Shown one piece after another: positions 34,636-45,932 of a stretch of 64,000 nt of DNA. This stretch comes from Molanna angustata. Taxonomy: Eukaryota; Arthropoda; Insecta; Trichoptera; Molannidae. The stretch spans positions 5,753,274 through 5,817,273 of the forward strand of contig OY754974.1 in NCBI GenBank assembly GCA_963576475.1, given 5' to 3'. Numbering within the stretch: the first letter of the stretch is position 1; the number at the start of each line of letters is the position of its first letter. The position numbers and the translations under genes are program-made. The notes beneath the pieces were generated by a model. It was given only the letters and a program-made list of their open reading frames with translations, ran no database searches and was not told the DNA's origin.

Positions 34636-35105
34636 AGGTACAAGTAGGTACTCACCTTTTAAAATAAATAAACAAAAAAAAAACATTTTTATAATATGCA
34701 TTTTTTATATATAGTAATCACAGTAAAATCTTGGTGGGATGAAAAAAATGTTATCTCGATAAAATTAGGTATATATTGGTTCCATTTCATGTTTGCCACG
34801 AAGCATTTTTTTATAGTTAGGTGACCCTCCGACGGCAATAAAACAGTTGAAATGTGAAATTGATCCGAACCGTTTGGTCATTCATTTATATTTAGGAGAA
34901 AGGTTGGACCCAGGATCAAGACAACTCCCCTAGCAAAATGCAATTTTCACGCCTATCAATATTAAGAAAGGTCCCTTATTTCCAACCATAGTAGTACCTA
35001 CATATCCTTGCAACCGCCGATAGATACTTGTAACGGAAAACTCAAAGAGACATCGTGTCAAGTTTTTTAGTATTTTTAATTTGAATTTTTACTAAATTAC
35101 AGGCT

Positions 35106-35420
35106 GATATTTATTTATTTGTAACTTGTTGTATATATAATATGTACACTGGCGGCATATAGCCAAACGGAAATTTCTTCCAAATATCCAGAGTAAATAT
35201 AGGTACAAAATAATGTGCACTATGGAAAAAAGATAATAAAATTAAAAAATATAAGAGAAGAAAAGTAAAAAAATAAAAAGACCAAAAAGATTGAATATAT
35301 GAACACTTCATCGCAATTATGTATAAGAAAAAAAGATTAGGGTGAGGAGGAGGGGAGAAGAAATCAGGTATTATTAGATGGATATTTTTACTTTAGCCAT
35401 TTTTGAATATATTTAATGAG
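35106..35420 (-). pseudogene. 3' end of the CR1/Jockey-like LINE, antisense
   Basis: The plus strand shows TATTTATTTGTAACTTGTTG, the UTR element ACTGGCGGCATATAGCCAAA and TTTCTTCCAAATATCC. On the minus strand the coding end reads WLK, stop, KYPSNNT, stop near 35360-35400, the equivalent of the ending at 2774. Related copies lie at 2461-2818 and 60255-60420. Confidence 0.6.
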
Positions 35421-35442
35421 ATTCTATAGCCTATTCGTATAA

Positions 35443-35830
35443 TTAAACGAGTGGGTTGTGACCAACGCTAAACTTTTCATTAACAAGTCGATAAGTATGA
35501 AAATTTTATATGAAAACATTCAGCATTTTAATGAAATGATTTTTTATTTAAATATTTTATTACGAAAACTTGATAGTTTTGCAATACCATTTTATGAAAG
35601 TGGTGTGCCTTTTTACCAATTTGAAAATAAAAAATTCAAATTTTAAGTTTTTTGAGTTTCCTGAGAATCTAATGGGGTCTAAGCGAGTATTAAATATACA
35701 AATTTGCAAAATTTGAAAGGAATCGAATGAGTAAATACTTTAGTCTAGAATCTATAATCTAAAGTAATAAAGCAATCAAAATGTTAGTGTTTGTGTGTGT
35801 GTATGTGTGTGTGTGTGTGTGTGTGTTTGT
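35443..35830 (-). mobile_element. 530-bp MITE-like element, partial, ending in a (GT)n expansion
   Basis: Starts AAACGAGTGGGTTGTGACCA, includes AACTTGATAGTTTTGCAATA and TACTTTAGTCTAGAATCTAT, and runs out in GTGTGTGTATGTGTGTG at 35795-35826, where complete copies carry only a short (TG)n before GCTATGTACGGCG. Confidence 0.7.
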
Positions 35831-36740
35831 CTCACGCCTTCTGAAAAACCAAGAGCATCTAAAAATCTAATTTATGTGCGAACGTGTACCTGTATACCTG
35901 ATGCAGTGTCACGCTAAAAATAATGCGATAAAAATGCTGAATTTTAAAAATATTTCAATAATTATTTTTTTCATACAAAATTTTCCAAGTCGTATCTGTC
36001 AAAAAAGTGTACATTTTGCACGCAAATATCTGTTAGTTTAAAAGTTAGAAGTACGTATTTACACGAAAAAAATATATTTTCAAGTATAACTTAGCGTTTG
36101 AGTGAAAAACATGGTGAATATTTTGTATAATTATAATGTTTAACTTATTTTTAATGTAAGCGTTTTGTACATGAACGCCGCCATTTTAATATCTTTTCAT
36201 ACAATATTTCATTTTCCTACCGAATGAATATGTTCTTGAAAATAATAAACCTTTGAATTAAATGTAATTATGAAATAATAAAATGAAACACAAGACATTA
36301 CAGCAAGTTTTAAGACATATATTGTAAAAATGTGTTTATTATTAGTAAAGATATAGGCATAATAAAATTGCATAATTTGTAAATAATATTTGATTTTTCT
36401 GACAATTTTCATTTTTATGGCATCGAACAAACCAATGTATGTAGGTACCTACATATTCAAAAAATGTCTCAAACCATTTGATATTTTTTACGTATTGGAA
36501 TGGTTACTATGGTAACGGAAAGATTCTGATATTCAAATAAAATTTGTTATGAATCGAATTTATTTAGAACATTGTTGTAGGTAGGTACCTACCTAATACT
36601 ATTTACTTACAAATCAACAATATACTGATTTCCTATCGGAAAATTATTTTATTTATTTATTTATGAATGTATGAATGTATGCAAGCGATGTGCTCCTAAA
36701 CCGTATGTCCGATTACAATGAAACTTTGGCGAATTGTCGA
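35831..36740. other. Gene-free stretch
   Basis: AT-rich with a TAGGTAGGTACCTACCTA motif near 36580. No gene signal. Confidence 0.4.
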
Positions 36741-36754
36741 GCGTGTGCCCGAGG

Positions 36755-37030
36755 TGGTTTCTGGATTTAAACTTTTTTCTTATTCTTCTTCTTCTTCGTG
36801 TATTTGGTCATTTTACCAATGAAAGCGGAATATCCTGGGAAAAGAAGGTCCGACTGTCCCTCCATCTCTTCGCAGGTCTTCCAGGACGGTTTCTGGATTT
36901 AAACTTTTTACTTCTTCTTCTTCATCGTGTATTTGGTCATTTTACCTATAAAGGTGGAGTATCCTGGGAAAAGAAGACGGTGCTTACATCTCTTCGCAGT
37001 TCTTCCAGGATGGTTTCTGGATTTAAACTT
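36755..37030. repeat. Two tandem units of about 130 bp carrying an antisense LINE tail
   Basis: GGTTTCTGGATTTAAACTTT occurs near 36755, 36888 and 37012. Both units hold CTTCTTCTTC, GTGTATTTGGTCATTTTACC, AATCCTGGGAAAAGAAG-like sequence and TCTCTTCGCAG. Read on the minus strand the unit encodes GRPAKRWRDSRTFFSQD, a LINE C-terminal tail, so a truncated LINE end has been duplicated in tandem. Confidence 0.7.
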
Positions 37031-37041
37031 TTCTTACCCGA

Positions 37042-37235
37042 ATGAAGGGACGGGATGTAATTGAAGGGAAGGGAGGCACTAAAGGGCCTGAAGGGACGGG
37101 AGGTATTAAAGGGCCTGAAGGGACGGGAGGTACTGAAGGGCCTGATTGGAAGGGACGTGATGAGGGATTGAAGGGACGGGATGTACTGAAGGGCCTGATG
37201 GGACGGGAGGTACTGAAGGGTCTGAAGCGACGGCT
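37042..37235 (+). repeat. 27-bp G-rich minisatellite
   Basis: Units of GAAGGGACGGGAGGTACTGA then AGGGCCT repeat about seven times. 27 is a multiple of three, so the frame stays open and gives a Gly/Lys-rich peptide that looks collagen-like but is just repeat translation. Confidence 0.85.
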
Positions 37236-37254
37236 CCTGGAGTCTAATTATTTT

Positions 37255-37510
37255 TCTTCTTAATTTTATGTAGACCTTTAAGGACAGTTTTAATACAAAC
37301 TATTTCCTATAGATTAATCTTCTTCTTCTTTTATGAAGACCTTTTGCTCAGTTTTTATACAATCTATTTCCAATAGTCTAATTCTTCTATTTTATGTATT
37401 TTTTCTTATTTTATGTAGACCATTGGGATTTTTTAAACAAACTATTTCTTATAGTCTTATACTTATTCTTCTCTTTTTTATTTAGACTTTTGGGTTCGTT
37501 TTAAGTCTAA
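37255..37510. repeat. Degenerate tandem units of about 60-80 bp
   Basis: TTATGTAGACCTTT/TTGGG, then ACAAACTATTTCCTATAG and TCTAATTCTTCTTC recur three to four times with drift. Confidence 0.55.
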
Positions 37511-37539
37511 TAGTCTATTGTGCAGAAATATTATTAACG

Positions 37540-38507
37540 ATATGCACACTTGATGAAAATACATATGTAAAAACGAATGGGATGTGGGATGTGAAGATGT
37601 AACCTGCACTAGAATCTTTTCAATACTTTTGTTTAATCAAATTTAAACCATTTATATCATCCTATTTTAAATAATTTTTAACACCTACATAATATATTTG
37701 ATTTCGTTGACAATATTTAAAGAAAGGGAGCTGTGGCCATTACTGAATTCTTCACAACGTTTATATTCAAATTATTTACCATAGTTTAAGTCTTCTTCTT
37801 CTTCGTTAATGTAGACTTTTGTGTCAATTTTAAGTTCATCAGTCTAATTGTGCAAAAATATAATGCACACTTGATGAAAAAATATAAAACGAATGGGATG
37901 TGACCAACACTGGATCTTTTCAGTACATTTGTTTAATCAAATTTTAACCACATCCCAACATCCAAAATTACTAAATATTCAATAGGTAAGTACATATTAC
38001 AATTTGTTTTCGATGATAATATTTAAAAATGGGGGTTGTGGCCAAACCAATCTCTTTACAATGTTGATAAACAGTCATATTTAAAACCATTTCGAATAGT
38101 GAAGAAATTGTATATTATACTTCATTCACACTTTATAGCAATATATAAAAAATAATGGGTTGTGGCCATCACTTGAACATTTTACAATCAAATTCAATCA
38201 TATTTCAAACCACTTTTCATAGTCTTTTGCAAAATAATTGGGTGACAATATTATAAAAACGATTGCTTTTTCCTTCACAATTTTACATTCTTGGCCAACG
38301 GCGGGACATAAAAGCTAGTGTAAAATAAACGCGCCGTACATAGCACACAGCATATAGCACACAGCACACATACACACATATACATTTAGATGAAACATTC
38401 AGAATACAATCTCAGCATGATACTAGTTGATAATCTGCAAAAAAAAACCTTAAAATTGTGAATTAATAACTTCCCACTATATCCCCTTGGGTTAGTGAGG
38501 AGTAAAA
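37540..38507 (-). mobile_element. 530-family element expanded by internal tandem duplication
   Basis: ACGAATGGGATGTG..AACC or GACCAACACTGGATC-like starts occur near 37572 and 37888, with later relatives GGGGGTTGTGGCCA (38031) and ATGGGTTGTGGCCATCAC (38155). The right part, CATTCAGAATACAATCTCAG, CATGATACTAGTTGATAATC and CCCACTATATCCCCTTGGGT, ends TTAGTGAGGAGTAAAAA like the 530-bp family. About 320-bp units appear to have duplicated inside one element. Confidence 0.5.
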
Positions 38508-38785
38508 AAACACATCAAATTTTTATCCTAAAATTAATGTTTAAACAATTTTGTGTTACTAAACTATTGTATTTAAGTTTGTCTAAAACCTTTATTATAT
38601 TGGTTCTGAGGGTATATATTTAGAACCGTTTTATTAAGATGACATATTATCAATTATAAAAAAATTTATAGGTTTTTGAAAATACGAATAATAAAGAAAT
38701 ATAAAAGAAGAATATACAAAACAATAATGATTCGATTGTACAAATTTAAATGTTGTTTTTTACTAATTCGAATCCTGCCTTGGGG

Positions 38786-38939
38786 CCTAGACAACGTGTC
38801 ATTTAAGCTAAGCGTTATATCGCTAAGCGATAGTAAATGTATGAAATTGGTCGCTATGACAACACGTGACAGCCACAAATTTCATACATTTCTATCGCTT
38901 AGCGATATAACGCTTAGCTTTAATGGCATGTTGTCTAGG
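38786..38939. mobile_element. 154-bp hairpin MITE
   Basis: The ends CCTAGACAAC and GTTGTCTAGG are perfect inverted repeats. The arms continue inward through AGCTAAGCGTTATATCGCTA, AGCGATAG and AAATGTATGAAATT with few mismatches around a loop with CGCTATGACAACACGTG. G-runs flank both sides, so the target duplication cannot be fixed. Mirror-image frames on both strands come from the arms. Confidence 0.8.
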
Positions 38940-40002
38940 GGGGCTGGTCCGATATAGTTACCCAAGCATTTGTTAACTATTATACACTGGTTTTACATAA
39001 TAAAAAAAAAAAATAAAGATAAAAAAAATATTAGGGCTGTTGTGATGCCTTTAAGGTTGAGATAAATGTAATCCCTTCGTAGAACGGGTGCATAGGAGGC
39101 GACAATATAGACAGATCGGATGAATAAAACTACATATTGGTGTGCAATGGGCAGATGATATTTTTTCTTTGAAGGAGATATGTACATACTATAACAGTAT
39201 GTACCAACATACACATGTTACATGTTTAGAGGACCTCGATCGCATTATATACGGACACATAATTCTTTAAGGGATTTTATTTTATTTCGGTGCATATGCT
39301 GAAAGGGGAGGGGTGAATGGGTATTGCACTTTTGTGTGAAGATTTTCAATAAATCATTCGGTTCCAATCTGAGAAAAAAAAGGTTTTGAAATTGTATCAC
39401 TGAAATTTGTCCGAAGAGATTGAAAAACCATAAATATTTGAAAAAAAAAACCTTTTCCATTTGACATTTTTTTCTCGGCCTTTTATAAAAGGTAAACGTA
39501 CATATTTATTTATTACATATTTATAGAGAACAATTTATATAACATACTTTTGTGTGTTAAGAATTTGTTGTTATGAATTTCGTTATTCTTGTTTAACAAT
39601 ACATAGTTCAAAAAATTATTTGAGACGAAACCACCAACACTTAGCCCCTATATTTAACTAGTGCCTTTTTTACCACTTGCACAAAAAGCAATGTTTTTAT
39701 TTTTTAAATTTTGACAATATTCCAGAAATTACAATTGATTATTTATTCTTAAACAATATGGGATTTTTTATTTTATCAATATTTATTTTGATCGTTCGGA
39801 TTATTAAGCTTTTGAGATATTTTTATAATAATTGCATTGGTTGTCATTTTTTTTATTTTTGTTTCTATAGCAAAGTTAATATTTATGAATGTTTCTAAAT
39901 ATTATGATGCCTAAATGAAGATTTACATACTGTTTTAGTTAGTTTGTATGTATTTGTAAGTGTTGTTTGTATTTTTGAATTTGGGTCGTACATAAAAACG
40001 TA
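38940..40002. other. Gene-free stretch
   Basis: AT-rich; open frames of about 70 codons are dominated by Phe, Ile and Leu. No repeat recognised. Confidence 0.4.
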
Positions 40003-40195
40003 TTTTTTTTTATTTACAAAAAATGAATATGTCCTGTCCTTGCTAAACAAGTACATATACATCTTCCTAGGTACCCTTAAATAAGCATTTATGCTTGTGC
40101 TGTAGGTGAACGAAATCGGTCGAGGCAGGATTCGAACTCGCGACCACTGGATTACTAGCCCAGCATGCTAACCCCTCTGCCATCGACCCATCTAA
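40003..40195 (-). repeat. tRNA-Thr-like SINE, best-preserved copy
   Basis: On the minus strand ATGGCAGAGGGGTTAGCATG (A-box region) precedes CTGGGCTAGTAATCCAGTGG, an anticodon arm with loop CTAGTAA as in tRNA-Thr(AGT), and GAGTTCGAATCCTGCC (B box). The body ACCGATTTCGTTCACCTACA, GCACAAGCAT and ACATATTCATTTTTTG ends in an A-rich tail. It lacks a paired acceptor stem. Confidence 0.85.
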
Positions 40196-41363
40196 ATTTA
40201 TCCTTATTTAAACTGAAAATATCATTATATTGTATATTTTGTATTGTCTTTTGAATAAATAAATAAATTTTCCTATAATTAACAAAATACTAATGTCTGT
40301 ATGAACGCCATTAAAACGAATAACATTTATTCATGAAAATCTGCTACAAAGGCTGCGTTTCTCGACCAAACATTAAAGTTAAAGTAAATGTATAGTAAAA
40401 ATACTTTGATTTCATAAAATTCTAAAATACTTTTGGTTGTTTTATTGATATCTAATGCCGTCAAATGACTCAAATTTGAACAATTAAATGTAACCAAAGT
40501 ATTTTAACTATACTATTACCGATACTTTGGTTGAAACAATCCAGCCATAGTGCCATTTATGTATTGCATATATGAAAATAAATTATAATGACTAATAGCA
40601 ATGCACCCTATTTTTTGTACTAAGAAGGTATCTACGTAGTACCTACATAAATTAAATTAATAAAAAAACAAAAGAATTATTTTTAGAAAAAAATGTTCGT
40701 GAAACGAATAATATGAAAGATAATATATTATGAGAAAAATATGTATTGATTTTTTTGTAAAAATTGTAAATTTTTAATACAAAAAAAATCTGTAAGTTGA
40801 TCCTATGATATGAATTCAGCCACCCCTATCACACTATGAGTCTCTATTGGACCCGCGAGCCTGACAGTAAATTCTTCCGAGGCAAAATAGTAGGAACTGA
40901 TGCATAATTGAAGAGTCAGACGTCCGTCTTTTTTTTTATAGTGCCTCTATGTCAGTGAAAGCGTCATTGGGACTTATTTTATGTTTCACTACTGTTAAAA
41001 ACAAATAGTCAATTTTCGTGTCTGAAGGTATCGGAAAATGTTTTGACATTTCAACAGAGTAGGGGACTGATTTGGGACCCACTAATCAAGCATACATAAA
41101 TCCTAAATTTGTATTTTGCGCAGCTCAAGTGATTTTTTTTAATGTTTGCCGATAATTCATCCAACTGTCGATTCTTTCAAGAGAATGAAATTCTCTTGAA
41201 GGAAGTGGTAGTTTAAATCCAAGATACGCGAGATTGTATGCAGGGGTCTACTTTTTCACGGCTTTTCCAACTTTGAAGTCAAAAAACACCAACTTAGAGG
41301 CTTCGCAGCATATATGTTCCATATACGGATTTACTCAGAATATAGAGTAGAATATTTCGTGTG
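40196..41363. other. Gene-free stretch
   Basis: AT-rich. A small perfect dyad, TTCAAGAGAATGAAATTCTC then TTGAA, lies near 41177-41201. No coding signal. Confidence 0.4.
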
Positions 41364-41711
<348 letters not shown>

Positions 41712-42369
41712 CCCGTCCCTTATAACTTTTTATCCGCTCAATTAACACAATCCAAAATTTCAGAATATATAAACAGTTATAGGCCATATAGAATATATAA
41801 ACAGTTATATATTAATTTTCTATTTAGAAAAATATTTTTTTTATGATAAATTTATGAGTTGAACTGCCTATATTTCCAATTTTTTCAAAAATATCGAAAA
41901 AACCGAAACACCCCAACTAGATAATTTAATTTTCTATAAAAAATATTCATATTGTAGAAGTACATCTCAAATTTATTTTAACAATTTTTATAAAAATTGA
42001 ATTTAGTGACGACATCGCTTCATACAATAAATTATTTGTATGGCAGTAGCCTATAAACAATTTGTAAGAAGACTAAATAGTTTGATTATTAATCTCCAAA
42101 CATACATACAGAACCATCATGCTGTTTTCATATTCTGGGTAAGAAAAGAGGACTGAGCTCCATACTGTCCTATTTTGACATACATACCAACATGTGTAAA
42201 TTTTCAATAATTTGGATTTATGGGTTTATACTTTGATTCTTATTCTTCAACTTTACATACTATCGCTATAGACAGTTGGATCTCATGTGTTACATGCAAC
42301 TAGGATATGACTAATTTTTTACATAGCTATATTATTTCTGAAAAAAAAACGTAATATGTTAAATGAAAT
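41712..42369. other. Gene-free stretch
   Basis: Includes a short direct repeat, AGAATATATAAACAGTTATA, near 41763 and 41789. No gene signal. Confidence 0.4.
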
Positions 42370-42457
42370 GTACTTATTCGGTGGTATATAATGGGAATAA
42401 TTTACTGCCACCTCGGAACGTGATTAACCTAATGAAGTGGTTTATGCAAAAAAAAAA
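42370..42457 (+). repeat. LINE 3' UTR end with hairpin and A-rich tail
   Basis: GGTGGTATATAATGGGAATA and CTGCCACCTCGGAACG...AATGAAGTGG resemble the antisense UTR at 11757-11813. An A-run at 42449-42457 closes it. Confidence 0.5.
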
Positions 42458-42465
42458 TATGGGTA

Positions 42466-42637
42466 TTGTCGGCTTTCGTAGCTCACTTTTATGGGTATCT
42501 GACTCTTGAGCAAAAGGTTTCAGGATCGATTTCCGGCGGAGACTCAGTTTTTAATTGTTTCCAGTCTGGATCTGTGAGACGATAAATATCATAAGCTTCC
42601 AGAATGTGGCAACTTATTAATTGGTGTGCGTTGAATT
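42466..42637 (+). repeat. tRNA-headed SINE family 2, left half
   Basis: TTGTCGGCTTTCGTAGCTCA, GGTATCTGACT, a B-box relic GGATCGATTTCCGGCGGA, then CAGTCTGGATCTGTGAGACG, CTTCCAGAATGTGGCAAC and GTGCGTTGAATT. The SINE is cut after this by the RTE insertion and resumes at 45952 (AATGACATTGTATCTGTTAG, TTTCCCGAGA), to about 46020. Confidence 0.8.
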
Positions 42638-42802
42638 GGGGTTTAAAGGGTGGTAGGGTCCCGGTGGAAAGGGCAAGTACCAATAAATGCCGAGAAACGC
42701 CAAGTTGCATAACAACAGCAACACTACCACCAAGTCCTACTCTCTAGCGTCCTCGTCGCAAACCCTGGTAATGTGACAATCACAGCTGATAGAGAGAGGG
42801 CG

Positions 42803-42844
42803 ATGGCGAGTTTTTGGCGCCATAAAACTGGAAACATCAGCTAA
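42803..42844 (+). CDS. Possible upstream mini-ORF of the RTE-like element
   Basis: ATG at 42803 opens 13 codons, MASFWRHKTGNIS, closed by TAA at 42842-42844, in a different frame from the main ORF and overlapping its open region. Some RTE elements have a very short ORF1 before or overlapping ORF2. It could equally be meaningless. No ribosome-related signal is visible. Confidence 0.3.
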   Translation: MASFWRHKTGNIS

Positions 42845-42872
42845 GGGAAGGAAAACCCCTACAGAAAAACCC

Positions 42873-45800
42873 TTGACCTCCAGTAGGGGGTTGGGCGAGA
42901 GGCTAATAACCTCTCCCTGTAAAAGAATACTTATTACGAAACCGAATACAGAGCCTCGGACTGCTACTGAACCTCGGAAACGACCTGGCAAAGGAATAAA
43001 GGATATTAGAATTGCAACATGGAACGTACGTAGTTTGTATAGGACAGGAGCTTTAGGAGAGTTAACCAGAGAAATGACAAAATATGATATAGATGTGTTG
43101 GCAGTACAAGAGACCAGATGGACGGGATCTGAAACATATGACACAAGAACCCACACAGTTTTTCAAAGCGGAAAAGAGAGACGCCACGAGTTTGGAGTAG
43201 CATTTATTGTTAGTAAAAAAGCAAGAGACTATGTTATAGGATTCAAGCCAATAAACGAAAGACTATGTGTACTAAGAATGAAATCAAGGTTCTTTAACAT
43301 ATCAATATTAAATGTGCATGCAGAAACTGAGGACAAAGATGAAACAACAAAAGACACTTTCTATCAGAAACTGGAACAAGTATATGATACCATCCCCTCT
43401 AACGATATTAAATTGGTTATAGGAGATTTTAATGCAAAAATAGGCAAAGAGCCCACCCTACAGCATATCACTGGGAAAAACAGCCTGCATGGGGAGAGCA
43501 ACAACAATGGATTGAGGGTGACAGATTTTGCAGAATCACGTAATATGATCATCACCTCAACATTCTTCCCCCGAAAGGACATTCATAAGTGGACGTGGAC
43601 TTCACCAAATGGCAGGCACCATAACCAGATCGACCATGTTCTGATTGAAAAACGAGGGGCGTCAAGCATAACAAATGTAAGAACCTACAGAGGGGCTAAC
43701 ATCGACTCAGACCACTACATGGTGGTAGCCACATACAAATGCAGAATTGCCAAAATAAAACTTTGCAAACAATCTGCAGCACCCAAATTCAATTGCGAGG
43801 CACTAAAGACACTAGACGGGATAGAGTCGTATCACAGCAACCTCACAATCAACTTACCAGCCCAAATAGGTGACGGAACCACACAGGACGACCTCGAGGA
43901 AGACTGGAATAACATAAAGAATGCTATTATTAGATCAGCGGAGTCCAGTATAGGAAACATACCAAGACAGAACAGAAATCCATGGTTTGATCAAGAATGT
44001 GAGAGAAGTATCCAGCACAAAAATATTCTCAGAAAGCAATACATTGAAAGAAAGACAAGAGCCAAGCAACAAGCATATGAACAGGCCAGAAGGGAATCAA
44101 ATAGACTGATTAAAAATAAAAAAAGAGAATTCCTAAACAATGTTTTGTTGAAGATGGAAAACGACTTCCTTGATAATAATACTCGTGAGGCGTACAAGGG
44201 TGTAAACTTTTTCAAGAAAGGTTTCAAACCCAGAACTAGCCTGTGTAAGAATATCAATGGAGATATCATCTCATCTAAGGAACAGATCAAATCAAGATGG
44301 TGCGAATATTTTCATCAACTCCTCAATCCGAACCATGATACAAGAGAAGAGAATACAACTACCCTCCACGAACCGCAAGATGAAAACCTGCCATCAACCA
44401 ATCCACCAACAACTATCGAAATCACAGCAGCCCTGAAAAAGCTGAAGAACAACAAGGCACCAGGAATAGATAACCTACCGGCCGAGCTCTTTAAACAGGG
44501 GAATACACACCTAAAAACCCTAATGCAAAGTCTGATTGCAAAAATATGGATCCTAGAAATGATCCCAAACGAATGGCAGACGAGCGTTATATGCCCTATT
44601 TATAAAAAAGGTGACAAGCTAAAGTGTGAGAATTATAGAGGTATCTCACTTTTATGCACTGCTTACAAGATATTTACAGTCATACTTAAACAAAGAATAG
44701 AGCCATATGCGGAGAATATTCTAGGAGAATATCAGGCAGGTTTTAGAGCAAACAGATCAACGACTGATCAGTTATTCACGGTACGTCAAATTCTGGGAAA
44801 GTGTTGGGAGTTCGACATTGATATACACCAATTATTTGTCGACTTTAAACAAGCTTATGACAGCATTGACAGAAGGAAATTATACGAAATTCTGCTTCAT
44901 TTCCAGATCCCTTCTAAACTAGTTAGGCTTGTCATAGTAACAATGACCAACACAAGAAGCCAGGTCAAGGTGGGAGGGGAACTTAGTGAGGCGTTTACAA
45001 TCTCTCAAGGGCTAAAACAAGGGGATAGTCTGGCTCCCACTCTCTTCAACATAGTGCTAGAACATGTTGTCCGTCAAACGTCCGTCGACACGAGCGCTAA
45101 CATTTGTTTCAAGAGCAGCCAAATAGTTGGGTACGCAGATGATCTTAATATCATCGGAAGATCCCTGGCAGCTATTAAAGAAGTCTTCACCCCATTGGAA
45201 ACTGCTGCATGTGAAGTGGGCTTGAAAATAAATGAGAGCAAAACAAAATATATGGCCCAAAGTCGAAACCCATCTCAAAGAAGAAGAGGTAGCGTAAAGC
45301 TGGCAGACGACCATTCATTTGAAACAGTTGACCAATTTACGTATCTGGGATCTCTCCTTACGGAAAATAATGAAGAGGAAGTAGAAATCAAAAAAAGAAT
45401 ATCAGCAGGCAATAAAACTTATTTCTCCTTATTGCCAGTGTTCAGGTCTCGCAATGTCCACAGGAAAACTAAATTGACATTATATAAAACAATCATTAGG
45501 ACTGTGTTGACTTACGGATGCGAGGCTCTGACACTGACCGTGAAATCCGCTGAAGCATTAGATGTTTTCGAAAGGAGAGTCCTACGCCGAATATGTGGTC
45601 CTGTGAAGGAAGGAGATCAATGGCGCATAAAGAAAAATGAAGAACTGTACAAAATCTATGAAGCACCAAAGATCTCAACCCATATAAGACTGCTTAGGTT
45701 GAGATGGGCTGGCCATGTACAGAGAATGCCAAACACGCGACTACCCAAAAAAATCATGTTTGGTCACCCGGGAGGTAAACGGAAGATGGGGAGACCAAGA

Positions 45801-45932
45801 CTGAGATGGGAGGACGACATACGGAGAGATGCAGAAAAGCTCCTGCAGGTCCCTAACTGGAGAACGGCGGCTGAGGATAGAAGAGGTTGGAGGCGCGTGT
45901 TGAAGGAGGCCAAGGCTCGATTTGGGCTGTAG
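42873..45932 (+). CDS. RTE-like endonuclease-reverse transcriptase polyprotein, intact
   Basis: Numbered from the TTG at 42873, the frame gives about 1,019 residues; it is open upstream to 42777. The APE-like endonuclease shows RIATWNVRSLYRTG (46-59), QETRW (79-83, catalytic Glu80), GDFNAK (184-189), NQIDHVLI (251-258) and SDHYMV (279-284). The RT shows NNKAPGIDNLPAELFK (526-541), LFVDFKQAYDS (654-664, Asp657), GLKQGDSLAPTLFN and YADD (754-757; nt 45132-45143). The C-terminus has RWAGHVQRM, GRPRLRWEDDI and NWRTAAEDRRGWRRVLKEAK. It should nick genomic DNA and prime reverse transcription of the element RNA. All catalytic residues I can see are present. No in-frame ATG lies before Met68, inside the endonuclease, so initiation is unusual or the start has been lost. 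Confidence 0.93.
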   Translation: MTSSRGLGERLITSPCKRILITKPNTEPRTATEPRKRPGKGIKDIRIATWNVRSLYRTGALGELTREMTKYDIDVLAVQETRWTGSETYDTRTHTVFQSGKERRHEFGVAFIVSKKARDYVIGFKPINERLCVLRMKSRFFNISILNVHAETEDKDETTKDTFYQKLEQVYDTIPSNDIKLVIGDFNAKIGKEPTLQHITGKNSLHGESNNNGLRVTDFAESRNMIITSTFFPRKDIHKWTWTSPNGRHHNQIDHVLIEKRGASSITNVRTYRGANIDSDHYMVVATYKCRIAKIKLCKQSAAPKFNCEALKTLDGIESYHSNLTINLPAQIGDGTTQDDLEEDWNNIKNAIIRSAESSIGNIPRQNRNPWFDQECERSIQHKNILRKQYIERKTRAKQQAYEQARRESNRLIKNKKREFLNNVLLKMENDFLDNNTREAYKGVNFFKKGFKPRTSLCKNINGDIISSKEQIKSRWCEYFHQLLNPNHDTREENTTTLHEPQDENLPSTNPPTTIEITAALKKLKNNKAPGIDNLPAELFKQGNTHLKTLMQSLIAKIWILEMIPNEWQTSVICPIYKKGDKLKCENYRGISLLCTAYKIFTVILKQRIEPYAENILGEYQAGFRANRSTTDQLFTVRQILGKCWEFDIDIHQLFVDFKQAYDSIDRRKLYEILLHFQIPSKLVRLVIVTMTNTRSQVKVGGELSEAFTISQGLKQGDSLAPTLFNIVLEHVVRQTSVDTSANICFKSSQIVGYADDLNIIGRSLAAIKEVFTPLETAACEVGLKINESKTKYMAQSRNPSQRRRGSVKLADDHSFETVDQFTYLGSLLTENNEEEVEIKKRISAGNKTYFSLLPVFRSRNVHRKTKLTLYKTIIRTVLTYGCEALTLTVKSAEALDVFERRVLRRICGPVKEGDQWRIKKNEELYKIYEAPKISTHIRLLRLRWAGHVQRMPNTRLPKKIMFGHPGGKRKMGRPRLRWEDDIRRDAEKLLQVPNWRTAAEDRRGWRRVLKEAKARFGL

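Noticed and set aside
37042..37263. Gly/Lys-rich collagen-like frame
   Set aside because: It is the translation of a 27-bp minisatellite whose period is a multiple of three, so stops are avoided by chance.
38666..38957. Overlapping frames on both strands with the repeated peptide LSLSDITLS
   Set aside because: Both are produced by the mirror-image arms of the hairpin MITE at 38786-38939.
40003..40195. True tRNA-Thr gene
   Set aside because: The A and B boxes and anticodon arm are present, but the acceptor stem is not paired and the sequence continues into a SINE body with an A-rich tail; four copies occur.
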